The notes: a model not told the origin generated them from the sequence alone. Counted from the first letter of the stretch, positions 16,301 through 24,117 are shown. The stretch is DNA of 45,676 bases from Oscillospiraceae bacterium (GCA_015065605.1 SVPZ01000020.1:1-45676), one strand, 5' to 3'. Program-made: numbers and translations.

Positions 16301-17500
16301 TTTAATAACTTCTATATAGGTAATAACAGCGGTGTTACAAAACTTACACCCGGTCAGCTTATAACTCCCGTTCAGGCAAAAGAACAAAAGGGTAAATGGG
16401 TTAAGAAAACCTTTGTACTTGACGCTACTAAATTGCCTCTTGTAAACGGCACTATTGGCTGTGACCAGATTTACTGTTCTATTATAGGCGCTGAAGGTTG
16501 GGAATTCTATATTGATGACGTTGCTGTTACCCAAGTGCCAAAGGGCAAGGTTGCCGTTGCTTTTGAAACAAATGGCGTAAAGGGTTGCCCCGATTACGTA
16601 ATTGGTAAAACAGGACAGGATTATTCCTCAAAAGTTCCCGAAATCCTTGAAAGAGAAGGTATGCACTTCAAAGGCTACTTTACTAAAACAAAGGACGGAA
16701 GTTACCTTGAAAAGACAAGAGGTAATATGATATTCGGCGAAACAAGTGAAACAATATTCGCTCGTTTTGTTGATTATAAGATTACCGAAAACTTTGATAC
16801 AGGCTTTAATGAAAAGGCTAAAGGCGGAGAAATTGCCTATACTATCCACGACTTTGACTATGAAGTATATGATAGTGAAAAAGAGGGCAACTCAAAAGAT
16901 AACGTAACAAGCGGCAGATATTCTCTCCACAGAAAAGGTAACTCGATGTATAAAGAGAACTCCGTTCTTTTAACTCTCGGTAACCAAATTTCTGAGGGTG
17001 ACCGTTATACAGTTACCTTTAAGGTGAAATTAGGCAAACATTTGCATACCGACGGCGCTGTGAAAATTGTTTCAAACAGAAGCTATCAGTATGCATGGAC
17101 AACGACAGGTGACTACTACCCCGTAGTTCCTATTGCTGACCTCACCGATGGACAGTGGCACGAAGTATCCTTTACCTTTAACTCAGTAGAAGCTTTTGTT
17201 TCTATACAGACACCGGGTTACGTTGAACTCTTTATGGATGACTTTGAATTTAATCTTGTGGACGAAAACGTACCTTTATCTACTCCTAAGGATTATACCG
17301 AATACGTTGCGGCAGAACGTGACGAAAACGGAAATCTCGTTTACAGAGATAGAACAGCAGTTGATATATCCACAATTATTGATGAAGGTTTAGGCAAGAC
17401 CAATTTCCCGTGGATTTATGTATTCATAGGCGCAGGCGTGCTTATAGTTGCCGCCGCATTGGTGCTTTTCCTCGTTGTATTCAAAAAGAAAAAGGCATAA
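13301..17500 (+). CDS. Giant membrane-anchored surface protein with CBM-like and Flg_new repeats (copy 1)
   Basis: 1399 residues. The signal peptide is about 1-37 (ends LIISAAG) and one C-terminal membrane helix (about 1371-1394, WIYVFIGAGVLIVAAALVLF) is followed by FKKKKA; no LPXTG is present. The ectodomain alternates beta-sandwich modules of CBM4/9-like look at about 45-262, 409-597, 668-840, 908-1081 and 1161-1320, each ending in an I-x-x-D-D/N strand such as YEIDDLSV or TVIYFDDINV. InlB B-repeat/Flg_new modules lie at about 262-334, 334-407, 598-667, 841-907 and 1083-1160 (FEGWYKDSARTEK ... LYSRW). It probably binds an external polysaccharide and presents it to the GH16 lipoprotein 17 bp downstream. 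A full-length paralog is at 36277-40476. Binding is inferred; the beta-sandwich calls are by pattern only. Confidence 0.75.
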   Translation: MLNLLKNNRLSKVLGVICATVMILSALYVPLIISAAGPINSVDITDNEAVVFDFSETVNDSNSNTAAKNENGIGYYGWGWNISRYTDGDITNAVLGGNNQTKNYWSTGGGYRIHTKKADGTYGFYALAPSSRYVVSFKIRVFSSPVSVEGSNKNNTTFVNIGYNSNYNPNMAGMNTNFVNSMSTSIPVMKSVIDSNTYTLYDADGNTAVYPCDDNWRTVTYFINTPEEFKYDNALAFFNANYHGSKYEIDDLSVTKIGADSGVIVFRDEYSATDEIRYGNDGEEIDLSKEDISDRATETEHVFEGWYKDSARTEKLDKVTFEKGKETVLYSRWKAPVTVTFKNTLDGSETYVTGMAGEDYFLPSEPTDKENKMWFMGWYKDSNCTIPLVATKFGFANETIYSLWAGEIPGINQDFENYTKDKYSVETDSNGQKVKSNRSIFATTMTKQSEITYDGSGYAVKYRWNPVQITDKNNENWYDTSRYEARDNYFLIGSGLDDNTVYVVSFKYLAEKADAPVTFYLASGYSENAWANRRDYWGPKEVTLENDGKWHEISFEFTTKYVGGSNTMFFGINNTQNVDTVIYFDDINVEAFAQPYESVITINTGINEEVINIKGKRGDKIEFPTLTHPDNAPFGGYYLDKGFTKPYESTVYERLPVTLYAKWGPYAMSFKEYPYKNDSQNDPNIVVEHKTGIGNGDDHAMHWYVNRKEDSTLGYGTTQAMLIADRMEHDAIYRVKFDYKVDASTNRDLTLKLVSADKANIWWQDITYNYSFTSFKISDDKGKGWLTKEFIIVKNVKNDKNYRFAEELYLRFTGQDQKAGEKIDVLIDNVLVEKITAPFVYYDAQDGKQGYLVEGKVGEEIKAPKNIRARVGLELVGWCTEPECENKFTLKKYEADTAVKVYAKWKDSSTFIYSFENYTRSDTSAFNHGKVVTDKKTGGEKALYFGDRTESVANSYTIFALEDEGKFYKLETGKSYVLTLNYYIKSYAETNLNISFVASTFNNFYIGNNSGVTKLTPGQLITPVQAKEQKGKWVKKTFVLDATKLPLVNGTIGCDQIYCSIIGAEGWEFYIDDVAVTQVPKGKVAVAFETNGVKGCPDYVIGKTGQDYSSKVPEILEREGMHFKGYFTKTKDGSYLEKTRGNMIFGETSETIFARFVDYKITENFDTGFNEKAKGGEIAYTIHDFDYEVYDSEKEGNSKDNVTSGRYSLHRKGNSMYKENSVLLTLGNQISEGDRYTVTFKVKLGKHLHTDGAVKIVSNRSYQYAWTTTGDYYPVVPIADLTDGQWHEVSFTFNSVEAFVSIQTPGYVELFMDDFEFNLVDENVPLSTPKDYTEYVAAERDENGNLVYRDRTAVDISTIIDEGLGKTNFPWIYVFIGAGVLIVAAALVLFLVVFKKKKA

Positions 17501-17517
17501 GGAAGGAGTGATTAATA

Positions 17518-19395
17518 ATGAAAACCAAGATTAAAAACCTATTATGTTTAGTGTTGGCAATAGCTATGCTTACCTGTCTTTGCGCTTGCGCAGGTCAGAG
17601 TGTACCTAAAAGTGTTAATGAGGAAGGCGAGTTCATTTATTCAATCACCCGTCCCGTTAATGCGTCTTCCGAAGAAGAACTTGCCGCTAAAGATTTGCGT
17701 CTTAAATTAAAAAAGACCTTTGATTGCAAAATCACTCTTAATAAAGATAAAGCGGTAGAGGATTATAAGGGCAATTACGAAATTCTTATAGGCGATACAA
17801 ACCGCGAAGAAAGTGAAATTGCCAAACAAAGACTTATTGACAATCACGTTAACTGTTCGTCAGATTTTATTATCAAGGTAATTGGTGAAAAAATTTGTAT
17901 TCAGGCAGTAAACGACGAAATGCTGACTCTTGCTGAAAAATGGTTTGAACAAACGTTTTGTGAAAACATAGAAGATTGGGCACTTTTAACCAAGAATTAC
18001 GAATTTATTTATTCTCCCGAAATAGCACCTCTTAATAACGTTGTAGCAGGTGTGGATTTAAGCAACTTCACCGTTGTACTTCCAAGAAAAACTTCTATAC
18101 TTCACGGACTTATCGTTGACGAATATATTACCCTTTACGACCAACATGATTATGAGTTAAAAGAGGCAGAAGATTTTGACGCAGAGGCTGAATATGAAAT
18201 ACTTGTAGGCGACTGTAACAGAACTGCTTCTCAAAACGTAACCGTTGAGGGCGATAATTACGTAATTAAAGTAGTTGGTAAAAAACTCGTTATCAAGGGC
18301 GGTAATCACCTTGCAACCTGGAGAGGTTTTAAAGCGTTTCTTGACGAGGTGAAAAAAGCCGAAAACGGGGAAAGCGGTATTAACTGGGCAGATGGCTATA
18401 CCGTAAACGGAAAATATGACGCTGCCGAAAAAGATACCTTTACTCTTAACTGGAATGACGAATTTGAAGGTAGCGCTATTGACCTTAATAAATGGAGCGA
18501 CTATCGTAACGATTCTCAAAGTACGGCAGCTTCCTGCCTTGGCGGTACTGTATATCAAACCGACGTACATGGCGACTCGGCTTATGAAGGCAGCGCAAAG
18601 AACGGTCTTATATATCAGGCTGACGGAAAGTTGGTATGCGCTACAAAACGAGTTGACGATAAAAACTTTATAGGCTCTACCGTTTCTACATACTGGACTA
18701 TGACCTGGAAATACGGAGCTATGGATATTTACGGCAAATTGGCTCCCGAACCTGCCTATACAACCTATTGGGCAAACGGCGCCGCTACAAGCGGAGAGGA
18801 TTGGGAAAAGCGTTTTGGCGGTAAGCTTCAAAGTCGAACCTGTATGACCGAAATCGATATACTTGAAAACTACAGTAAGCCCGATTGGTACGGCTCTACA
18901 GTTCACTGGTGGTGGGGCGCAGTAAACTCCGATGGCACTAAAGGTTCAGGCAGCGGTCACGCAGGTCTTGGCGGTAATAGTATTTATAAAGACGGCACCG
19001 ACAACAGTATGCACCTTATATATGATAAAGAAAAATACGGCGGTACTTTGCCCGATGATTATCATATGTATTCTTTCTACTGGGACGATAAGTGCATAAA
19101 ATTTGCTTTTGACGGCAAGGTGTTTATGAATTATCAGTACACCAATCACGAGTCCGTATCTGTTCATTGTCTTATGAACTATTTCATTTCTTCTTGTGCT
19201 ATGGGCTCTCCTAACTATGGTTACACCTACAATAAGGATTTGTACGGCGATTATTACGAGCACTCAATGGATTACGTGCGTATTTATCAGACCGATGCAG
19301 TAAACTCTCAGATGATTACTGCTTGGCCCGAGAAAAAGGCAAACGGCACTTCGAAAATTTTCTATCCCGATAACACTATCGGTGCCGAATATTAA
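17518..19395 (+). CDS. GH16 beta-glucanase-like lipoprotein (copy 1)
   Basis: 625 residues. A lipoprotein signal ends in lipobox LCAC with Cys24 as the lipidated residue. About residues 35-170 and 175-300 form two similar modules containing YEILIGDTNRE and YEILVGDCNRT, reminiscent of the N-terminal domain of alpha-glucuronidase/DUF4838-type proteins. Residues about 318-600 are a GH16 domain: LNWNDEFEGSAIDLNKW at its start, catalytic EIDILE with Glu445, Asp447 and Glu450, and MDYVRIYQ at the end. ExDxxE is the beta-bulge type usual in laminarinase-like enzymes, so an endo-beta-1,3-(1,4-)glucanase is likely; porphyran- or agar-type activity cannot be excluded. Translated right after the surface protein and ended by a strong terminator. 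Confidence 0.88.
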   Translation: MKTKIKNLLCLVLAIAMLTCLCACAGQSVPKSVNEEGEFIYSITRPVNASSEEELAAKDLRLKLKKTFDCKITLNKDKAVEDYKGNYEILIGDTNREESEIAKQRLIDNHVNCSSDFIIKVIGEKICIQAVNDEMLTLAEKWFEQTFCENIEDWALLTKNYEFIYSPEIAPLNNVVAGVDLSNFTVVLPRKTSILHGLIVDEYITLYDQHDYELKEAEDFDAEAEYEILVGDCNRTASQNVTVEGDNYVIKVVGKKLVIKGGNHLATWRGFKAFLDEVKKAENGESGINWADGYTVNGKYDAAEKDTFTLNWNDEFEGSAIDLNKWSDYRNDSQSTAASCLGGTVYQTDVHGDSAYEGSAKNGLIYQADGKLVCATKRVDDKNFIGSTVSTYWTMTWKYGAMDIYGKLAPEPAYTTYWANGAATSGEDWEKRFGGKLQSRTCMTEIDILENYSKPDWYGSTVHWWWGAVNSDGTKGSGSGHAGLGGNSIYKDGTDNSMHLIYDKEKYGGTLPDDYHMYSFYWDDKCIKFAFDGKVFMNYQYTNHESVSVHCLMNYFISSCAMGSPNYGYTYNKDLYGDYYEHSMDYVRIYQTDAVNSQMITAWPEKKANGTSKIFYPDNTIGAEY

Positions 19396-19400
19396 AAAAG

Positions 19401-19432
19401 AAAATCATCACCGCTAGGGCGGTGATGATTTT
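19401..19432. terminator. Terminator of surface-protein/GH16 operon
   Basis: A 14-bp perfect stem (AAAATCATCACCGC at 19401-19414 with 19419-19432) and TAGG loop, followed by TTTT. It is 5 bp after the GH16 stop and also faces the convergent XRE gene. Confidence 0.93.
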
Positions 19433-19448
19433 TTATATAAAAACACTG

Positions 19449-19691
19449 TTATTTAATTTCTTGTTCTAAACTGTCAAATTCCGGTGTAGAAAAGAATTCA
19501 CCCAAGGTTATTTCTAAACCATCGCAGAATTTTTTAATCGTAGTTATGGATATATCTCGTCTGTTATCATCCATCATACTGTAAGCAGTAGAAGGAGTAA
19601 CGCCTGATATATTTGCCAATTCATTTATTTTAATATTTCTTTCTTCGCAAATTTCTTTGAATCTTTTTGCAACAACATCTTTGACGCTCAT
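19449..19691 (-). CDS. XRE-family helix-turn-helix regulator
   Basis: 80 residues, almost entirely one Cro/C1-type HTH: VVAKRFKEICEERNIKINEL, then ANISGVTPSTAYSMMDDNRR and ISITTIKKFCDGLEITLGEF. The ATG at 19691 is preferred because GAGGTGAATTTT directly precedes it; the frame stays open 21 codons further without a ribosome site. Divergent from the small cysteine-rich gene at 19802, and the gap holds a 12-bp palindrome and related half-sites. It is likely a repressor of that gene and of itself. It might be a leftover of a mobile element, but no other element genes are near. Confidence 0.85.
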   Translation of the reverse strand: MSVKDVVAKRFKEICEERNIKINELANISGVTPSTAYSMMDDNRRDISITTIKKFCDGLEITLGEFFSTPEFDSLEQEIK

Positions 19692-19731
19692 AAAATTCAC
19701 CTCAAATTTATTGTATGCACTTTTACATTGT

Positions 19732-19773
19732 TGCGTATACGCACTTGCGTACACGAAAAAATAATGTTATAAT
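19732..19773 (+). promoter_or_regulatory. Promoter and palindromic operator of the Cys-rich gene
   Basis: TTGCGT (19745-19750) and TATAAT (19768-19773) are 17 bp apart. The perfect palindrome TGCGTATACGCA (19732-19743) directly abuts the -35, and related sequence TGCGTACACG overlaps it (19746-19755). TGTATGCAC at 19712-19720 is a third partial copy. The arrangement suits repression by the divergent XRE protein. Confidence 0.65.
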
Positions 19774-19801
19774 TTAAACAAGAAATTTTGTTGAGGTGCC
19801 A

Positions 19802-19993
19802 ATGATGAAATGTGATAATTATTTATGTATATATCAGTCAAATGAGGAATGTTTGTTAAATGAAATAAGAATAGATGCTTTGGGGATGTGCACAGAATGT
19901 ATATATCCGGATTTTAATGAAGAAATACTGAATGAAGCTAAATTGAAACTTTTAAATAAATATGAAAAAGATAGGGAAGAGGATATCGATTAA
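19802..19993 (+). CDS. Small cysteine-rich protein, possible zinc-binding
   Basis: 63 residues with five cysteines: CDNYLCIYQSNEEC in the N-terminal part and CTEC in the middle, followed by a charged helical tail (EEILNEAKLKLLNKYEKD). The pattern resembles small DUF1540-like Cys-rich proteins of Firmicutes, but I cannot assign a family. Metal binding is inferred from the cysteines. GAGG (19793-19796) is the ribosome site; ATG at 19802 or the adjacent ATG at 19805 may be used, and GTG at 19796 cannot be since it overlaps the site. Controlled by an operator shared with the divergent XRE gene. Confidence 0.75.
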   Translation: MMKCDNYLCIYQSNEECLLNEIRIDALGMCTECIYPDFNEEILNEAKLKLLNKYEKDREEDID

Positions 19994-20002
19994 AAGAATA
20001 GT

Positions 20003-20842
20003 TTATTCCGATTTTTTATACTGATAGGGTGTTAGTCCCGTAAATTTTTTAAAGGTTTTTATAAAATGGGAGCAATCGGAAAAACCGCATTCAAAGGTGA
20101 CTGATGTTACACTTTTGCCTTCTCTCAGCAGTTTTTTTGCATTTTCGATACGCAAATTGGTGATTTGTTCGTAAACTGTATAGCCGGTGTGCTTTTTAAA
20201 GATTTTCGAAAGATAGGCAACCGAGCAGTAGTTTTCTTTGGCAAGAAGGCTTAGGGAAATTTTATTGCCGAAGTTTTTGGATAAATAGTCGAGTGTGTTT
20301 TTTACGCACCGGGGAATTTCCGTTACCGTCTGAGCGGTGTTTTTATAATGTTTTGAAATCATTAAAAGAAGATTTAGCACCCTTGAAAAAATATCGATAT
20401 TAAAAATCAAGGTATCATCTTTTAGTTTTTCTGTTATTTTTTCGGTGTCGCGTATTAATTTTTCCTTTAGTTCTAAAGGCGGACAGATGAGATTTCCCCG
20501 TTTTTGATGCTCTAAAAATTCTTTTATTTCGTCGGTGTTTAAAATAATCCCGTCAAAAAAATCGGTGGGTATAAAGATATTTAAAAATTTGTGAACCTTT
20601 TTGTCAATTATTTTAGCAAAGTGAATTTCGTCGGGACGAAATACGAAAATGTCTCCGATTTGTGCTTTGTAGGCTATATTTTCGGTAACGGCGAACATAC
20701 CGAAACTCAGCATTATACTTATTTTATATTTATCGTATATGGTGACCCCCGTGTTTTCGGTGGGGGTAAAGGATTGCTCCACGTACTGAAGAGTTATTGC
20801 CTTTTTATCCTCATAAAGCTTTATATCAACCGTTTTGTCCAA
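20003..20842 (-). CDS. AraC-family transcriptional regulator
   Basis: 279 residues from the preferred start. The N-terminal cupin-like part contains AQIGDIFVFRPDEIHFAKI; the C-terminal double HTH reads ISLSLLAKENYCSVAYLSKI, FKKHTGYTVYEQITNLRIEN, then SVTSVTFECGFSDCSHFIKT and FKKFTGLTPYQYKKSE. It is divergent from the glycyl radical enzyme operon and most likely its activator. TTG at 20842 is preferred because GGTGAGATTT stands directly before it, as before other genes here; GTG at 20854 would overlap that site. Confidence 0.88.
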   Translation of the reverse strand: MDKTVDIKLYEDKKAITLQYVEQSFTPTENTGVTIYDKYKISIMLSFGMFAVTENIAYKAQIGDIFVFRPDEIHFAKIIDKKVHKFLNIFIPTDFFDGIILNTDEIKEFLEHQKRGNLICPPLELKEKLIRDTEKITEKLKDDTLIFNIDIFSRVLNLLLMISKHYKNTAQTVTEIPRCVKNTLDYLSKNFGNKISLSLLAKENYCSVAYLSKIFKKHTGYTVYEQITNLRIENAKKLLREGKSVTSVTFECGFSDCSHFIKTFKKFTGLTPYQYKKSE

Positions 20843-20868
20843 AAATCTCACCACTTGTTTAATATTAT

Positions 20869-20896
20869 ACTATTTCTAAACACTATTTTACTATTA
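20869..20896. promoter_or_regulatory. ACTATTT repeats between AraC and glycyl radical enzyme genes
   Basis: ACTATTT occurs at 20869-20875 and 20882-20888, with ACTATTA at 20890-20896, in the short gap between the divergent genes. They could be half-sites for the AraC protein. AT-rich context makes this tentative, and no strong promoter is visible for either gene. Confidence 0.3.
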
Positions 20897-20937
20897 TTTA
20901 GAGAAAAATGCAAGTATATTAAATATGGGTGATAAAT

Positions 20938-23076
20938 ATGAAAAATATAGCAAATATAAAAGTGACCGACAGAATTTTAAATTTAAGAGAATATTATCTT
21001 AATAATTCTCCAATGAGCGTTAACCGAGATTTGACCCCGTGGCACTGTCACAGAACCCGTCTTTTGTACCTTGAGGGATATGCAAAGGCGGATTGGTATA
21101 AAGCGACCACACTTCGTATGCGTTTTTCCTTGGCTGAAAGATATTTGCTCAGTAATATGAAGCCCGTTATTATTAAGGGAGAACTTATTACCGGTCAGCC
21201 TGATTTACATCCCTTTACCGAAGAAGAAAAGGCAAAATTCTGGGAATATGAAAGAAAATCCCATATGATGCCCGTTAAACGCGGCAGAGACAGTCATCTG
21301 GCTATGGATTACGAGCTTCTGTTAAAAGAGGGTATTGACGGCATCTTAAATATTTTAAATAAAAAAATAGAAGAACTTGACCTTGAAAACGGACTTAATA
21401 CCGAAAAATACGAATATTATACCTGCTGTATTGAAGAACTTGAGGGACTGAAAACCCTTGCTCAAAATTATGCAGATGAAGCGTTAAGACTTGCGCAGTC
21501 TTCAAAGGGAAATGAAAAGGAAGAATATTTAGCCCTTTACGAAACCTTAAAGCAGGTTCCCATTCATCCCGCAAGAAGCTTCAGAGAAGCATTGCAGGCG
21601 GTTCACACTTATACGTGGAGTCTTTTTGACATATATTCCTACGGTAAGGTTGATTACTTCCTTTATCCTTATTATAAACACGATATTGATAACGGAATTA
21701 TAACAAAGGAAGAAGCGCAGGAGCTTGTTGACAGTTTTATTTTGCAGAGTATTTCCAATATGAGCGCCTGGGCGGCTGAGGGTCTTATGCTTGGCGGCAG
21801 AGATAAAGACGGCAAACCGGTTGAAAATGAACTTACCTGGCATTTTCTTAACGCAATTACACATACCCGTCTTCCCGACCCCAATATAGGATTTTGCGTA
21901 ACCGACCAAACGAGTGAAGAGATTTTTAATTTTGCGATAAAAGTCATAAAATCGGGCAATGCTCAGCCTTCTATATGGAACAGCGACGCGGTGACCCGTT
22001 CTATGATTAAAAACGGTTATGAGGCAGAACACGCAAATATGTTCACCCTTTCAACCTGCGTTGAAGTTACCCCTATCGGTTGTTCGGGCGTATCAATTAC
22101 AAGCCCTTATATAAACCTTTTGAAAATCTTTTTACAAAGCTTTGAAAAATGCGATAATAATACTTCCTTTGAAGAAATTTTCGAAACCTTTAAAGCGGAT
22201 TTTAAAATCTACGCTAAAAAGGAAATGTTAAATGAAAATCTTTGGCAACTTGAAAGACGTAGAAACGGCAGAGATCCTATGAGAGCGAGCGTCCTTATAC
22301 ACGACTGTATCGAAAAGGGTAACTCTCACGACAGCGGCGCGGCAAAATATAACTTTATTGAGCCTAATATTTTAGGTATGCAGAATACAAGTGAAAGCTT
22401 AAACTGTATTTACCGTCTTGTGTTTAAGGATAAAAAACTTACTCTTGAGGATTTCAAAGAGGCTTTAAAGGAAAATTACGAAGGCAAATATGAGGAACTT
22501 CGTATCTTTATTATAAATAAAATTGCGCATTTCGGCACAAGTGACGGTATTTCCGATAAAATACAAAAGGGCGTTTCCGATATGGTGCTTGAAACCTTTA
22601 GCGGTATGACAACCGTAAGGGGCGCAAAGGTTATTCCGGGCGCATTTTCCTATAGAGACCACGAAATGCACGGAAGAAATACCTCTGCTTCTCCCGACGG
22701 AAGAAAAGAGGGAATGCCCTTAAACGACGGAAGCTGTCCCGTTCAGGGCTATGACGATAAGGGGCCGACTCTTTCGCTTATGTCAACTGCTTCTTGGGAA
22801 CCGTCCCGTTTCTTAGGCGGTACTTCGGTAAACGTACAGCTTAATGAAGATACAAGTGAAGAAAAAATAGCCGCGCTTATAAAAGGTTATCTTAAAACCG
22901 AGGGCGCACAGTTGCAGTTTAATATAGTAAACGTGGAAACCCTTAAGGATGCGCAAAAAAATCCCGAAAAGCACCGAGATTTGCTTGTGCGAATAGGCGG
23001 ATACAGTGACTTTTTCGTAAAAATCCCCAAGGGACTTCAGGACGAGATTATTTCCCGTACACACAATAAATTTTAA
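20938..23076 (+). CDS. Glycyl radical enzyme (pyruvate formate-lyase family) of unknown substrate
   Basis: 712 residues. The C-terminal glycyl radical motif is RIGGYSDFF (Arg685, Gly688 the likely radical site). The thiyl cysteine is Cys374 in STCVEVTPIGC, with Glu376 two residues later, the Cys-x-Glu pair of glycerol/diol dehydratase, choline lyase and other eliminase branches. The adjacent Cys-Cys pair of true pyruvate formate-lyase is absent. Known dehydratases usually read GCVEP; here Gly and Pro are replaced by Thr and Val, so the substrate is probably not a standard one. ATG at 20938 follows GGGTGAT. Its activase follows 12 bp downstream. Oxygen-sensitive, cytoplasmic. Confidence 0.88.
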   Translation: MKNIANIKVTDRILNLREYYLNNSPMSVNRDLTPWHCHRTRLLYLEGYAKADWYKATTLRMRFSLAERYLLSNMKPVIIKGELITGQPDLHPFTEEEKAKFWEYERKSHMMPVKRGRDSHLAMDYELLLKEGIDGILNILNKKIEELDLENGLNTEKYEYYTCCIEELEGLKTLAQNYADEALRLAQSSKGNEKEEYLALYETLKQVPIHPARSFREALQAVHTYTWSLFDIYSYGKVDYFLYPYYKHDIDNGIITKEEAQELVDSFILQSISNMSAWAAEGLMLGGRDKDGKPVENELTWHFLNAITHTRLPDPNIGFCVTDQTSEEIFNFAIKVIKSGNAQPSIWNSDAVTRSMIKNGYEAEHANMFTLSTCVEVTPIGCSGVSITSPYINLLKIFLQSFEKCDNNTSFEEIFETFKADFKIYAKKEMLNENLWQLERRRNGRDPMRASVLIHDCIEKGNSHDSGAAKYNFIEPNILGMQNTSESLNCIYRLVFKDKKLTLEDFKEALKENYEGKYEELRIFIINKIAHFGTSDGISDKIQKGVSDMVLETFSGMTTVRGAKVIPGAFSYRDHEMHGRNTSASPDGRKEGMPLNDGSCPVQGYDDKGPTLSLMSTASWEPSRFLGGTSVNVQLNEDTSEEKIAALIKGYLKTEGAQLQFNIVNVETLKDAQKNPEKHRDLLVRIGGYSDFFVKIPKGLQDEIISRTHNKF

Positions 23077-23088
23077 GAAGGTAAAAAT

Positions 23089-23997
23089 ATGAAAAACAGC
23101 GGTACTATTTTTAATATTCAGCATTTTTCTCTGCACGACGGCGCAGGAATACGTACCGTTGTTTTTCTTAAGGGTTGCCCTCTTGACTGTATATGGTGTC
23201 ATAATCCCGAAAGCAAAAAAAGTAAACCGGAAATTCTTTTTTCTTATGATAAATGCGTTGGTTGTTTAAAATGCGCGCAAGTGTGTAACGGAGGGTGTCT
23301 TGCTAAGGCAGACGGAATACTTAATATAAACAGAAAAAACTGTATCTTTTGCGGAAAATGTGAAGAGGTATGCAGCTTTGATGCAATATCTCTTATAGGA
23401 AAGAGTTATACCGCAGACGAGGTTTTAGATGAACTTAAAAAGGATGATATATTTTTCGGTAATGACGGCGGAGTAACGTTTTCTGGCGGAGAACCCTTTG
23501 CGCAACCCGATTTTTTGCTGACCCTCCTTAAAAAATGCAAGGAAAAAGGCTATAATATTTGCGTGGAAACAAGCGGTTACGCAAACGAAGAAGCCTTTAA
23601 GGAATGTGCAGAATATATTGATACTTTCCTTTTTGATATAAAAGAAACCGATAATGAAAAGCATAAGGAATTTACCGGAAAAGATAACGGTCTGATTTTA
23701 AAAAATCTTGAATATCTTGAAAAGATAAATGCGAACGTTGTTTTAAGGTGTCCCGTAATTCCAAATTGCAACGATTCCTTAGAGCATTTTGAAAATATCG
23801 GAATACTTGCGCAAAAACTTTCCTGCGTAAAAAGTGTAGAGCTTCTGCCGTATCACCCTTTGGGACTTAATAAACTTAAGCAGTTAGGTGCTGAAGCTAA
23901 ATATAACGAGCAGGAATTTTTAAATAAGGAAACGGCGGAAAGATTTGCCGATGCCGTAAGACTGAATACCATAAAATCGGTAATAGTGAACGTTTAA
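23089..23997 (+). CDS. Glycyl radical enzyme activating enzyme (radical SAM)
   Basis: 302 residues. Near the N-terminus LKGCPLDCIWCHNPES gives the radical-SAM Cx3Cx2C triad (Cys30, Cys34, Cys37). Then follow two ferredoxin-type clusters, CVGCLKCAQVC and CIFCGKCEEVC, typical of activases for glycyl radical enzymes other than PFL itself. GGVTFSGGEPFAQPDFL is the SAM-binding GGE region. It uses S-adenosylmethionine to abstract hydrogen from the glycine of the enzyme encoded just upstream. ATG follows AAGAAGG; a terminator lies about 80 bp after the stop. Confidence 0.95.
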   Translation: MKNSGTIFNIQHFSLHDGAGIRTVVFLKGCPLDCIWCHNPESKKSKPEILFSYDKCVGCLKCAQVCNGGCLAKADGILNINRKNCIFCGKCEEVCSFDAISLIGKSYTADEVLDELKKDDIFFGNDGGVTFSGGEPFAQPDFLLTLLKKCKEKGYNICVETSGYANEEAFKECAEYIDTFLFDIKETDNEKHKEFTGKDNGLILKNLEYLEKINANVVLRCPVIPNCNDSLEHFENIGILAQKLSCVKSVELLPYHPLGLNKLKQLGAEAKYNEQEFLNKETAERFADAVRLNTIKSVIVNV

Positions 23998-24076
23998 AAA
24001 GTAATTACAACTAATGCTTTGTAGAACACTTTTATTTTTGTAAAATAAAAAACAGTAATATCTTGTGAATTGTACA

Positions 24077-24117
24077 AAATCAGCGGTTTTCTTTTGTTTA
24101 AACTGCTGATTTTTTTA
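24077..24117 (+). terminator. Terminator of the glycyl radical enzyme operon
   Basis: AAATCAGCGGTTT (24077-24089) pairs with AAACTGCTGATTT (24100-24112) with a single G-U pair, followed by a T run. The rest of 23998-24338 holds AT-rich sequence, a REP-like fragment near 24215 and the remnant at 24233-24323. Confidence 0.8.

Noticed and set aside
13301-17500. Adhesin anchored by sortase
   Set aside because: No LPXTG-type motif precedes the C-terminal helix in either paralog.
18157-18906. 249-codon minus-strand frame inside the GH16 lipoprotein gene
   Set aside because: Antisense shadow of a gene with clear GH16 motifs; no start signal or family resemblance.
20938-23076. Naming the enzyme pyruvate formate-lyase (PflB)
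   Set aside because: The Cys-Cys pair of true PflB is missing and Cys-x-Glu is present, as in dehydratase/lyase branches.
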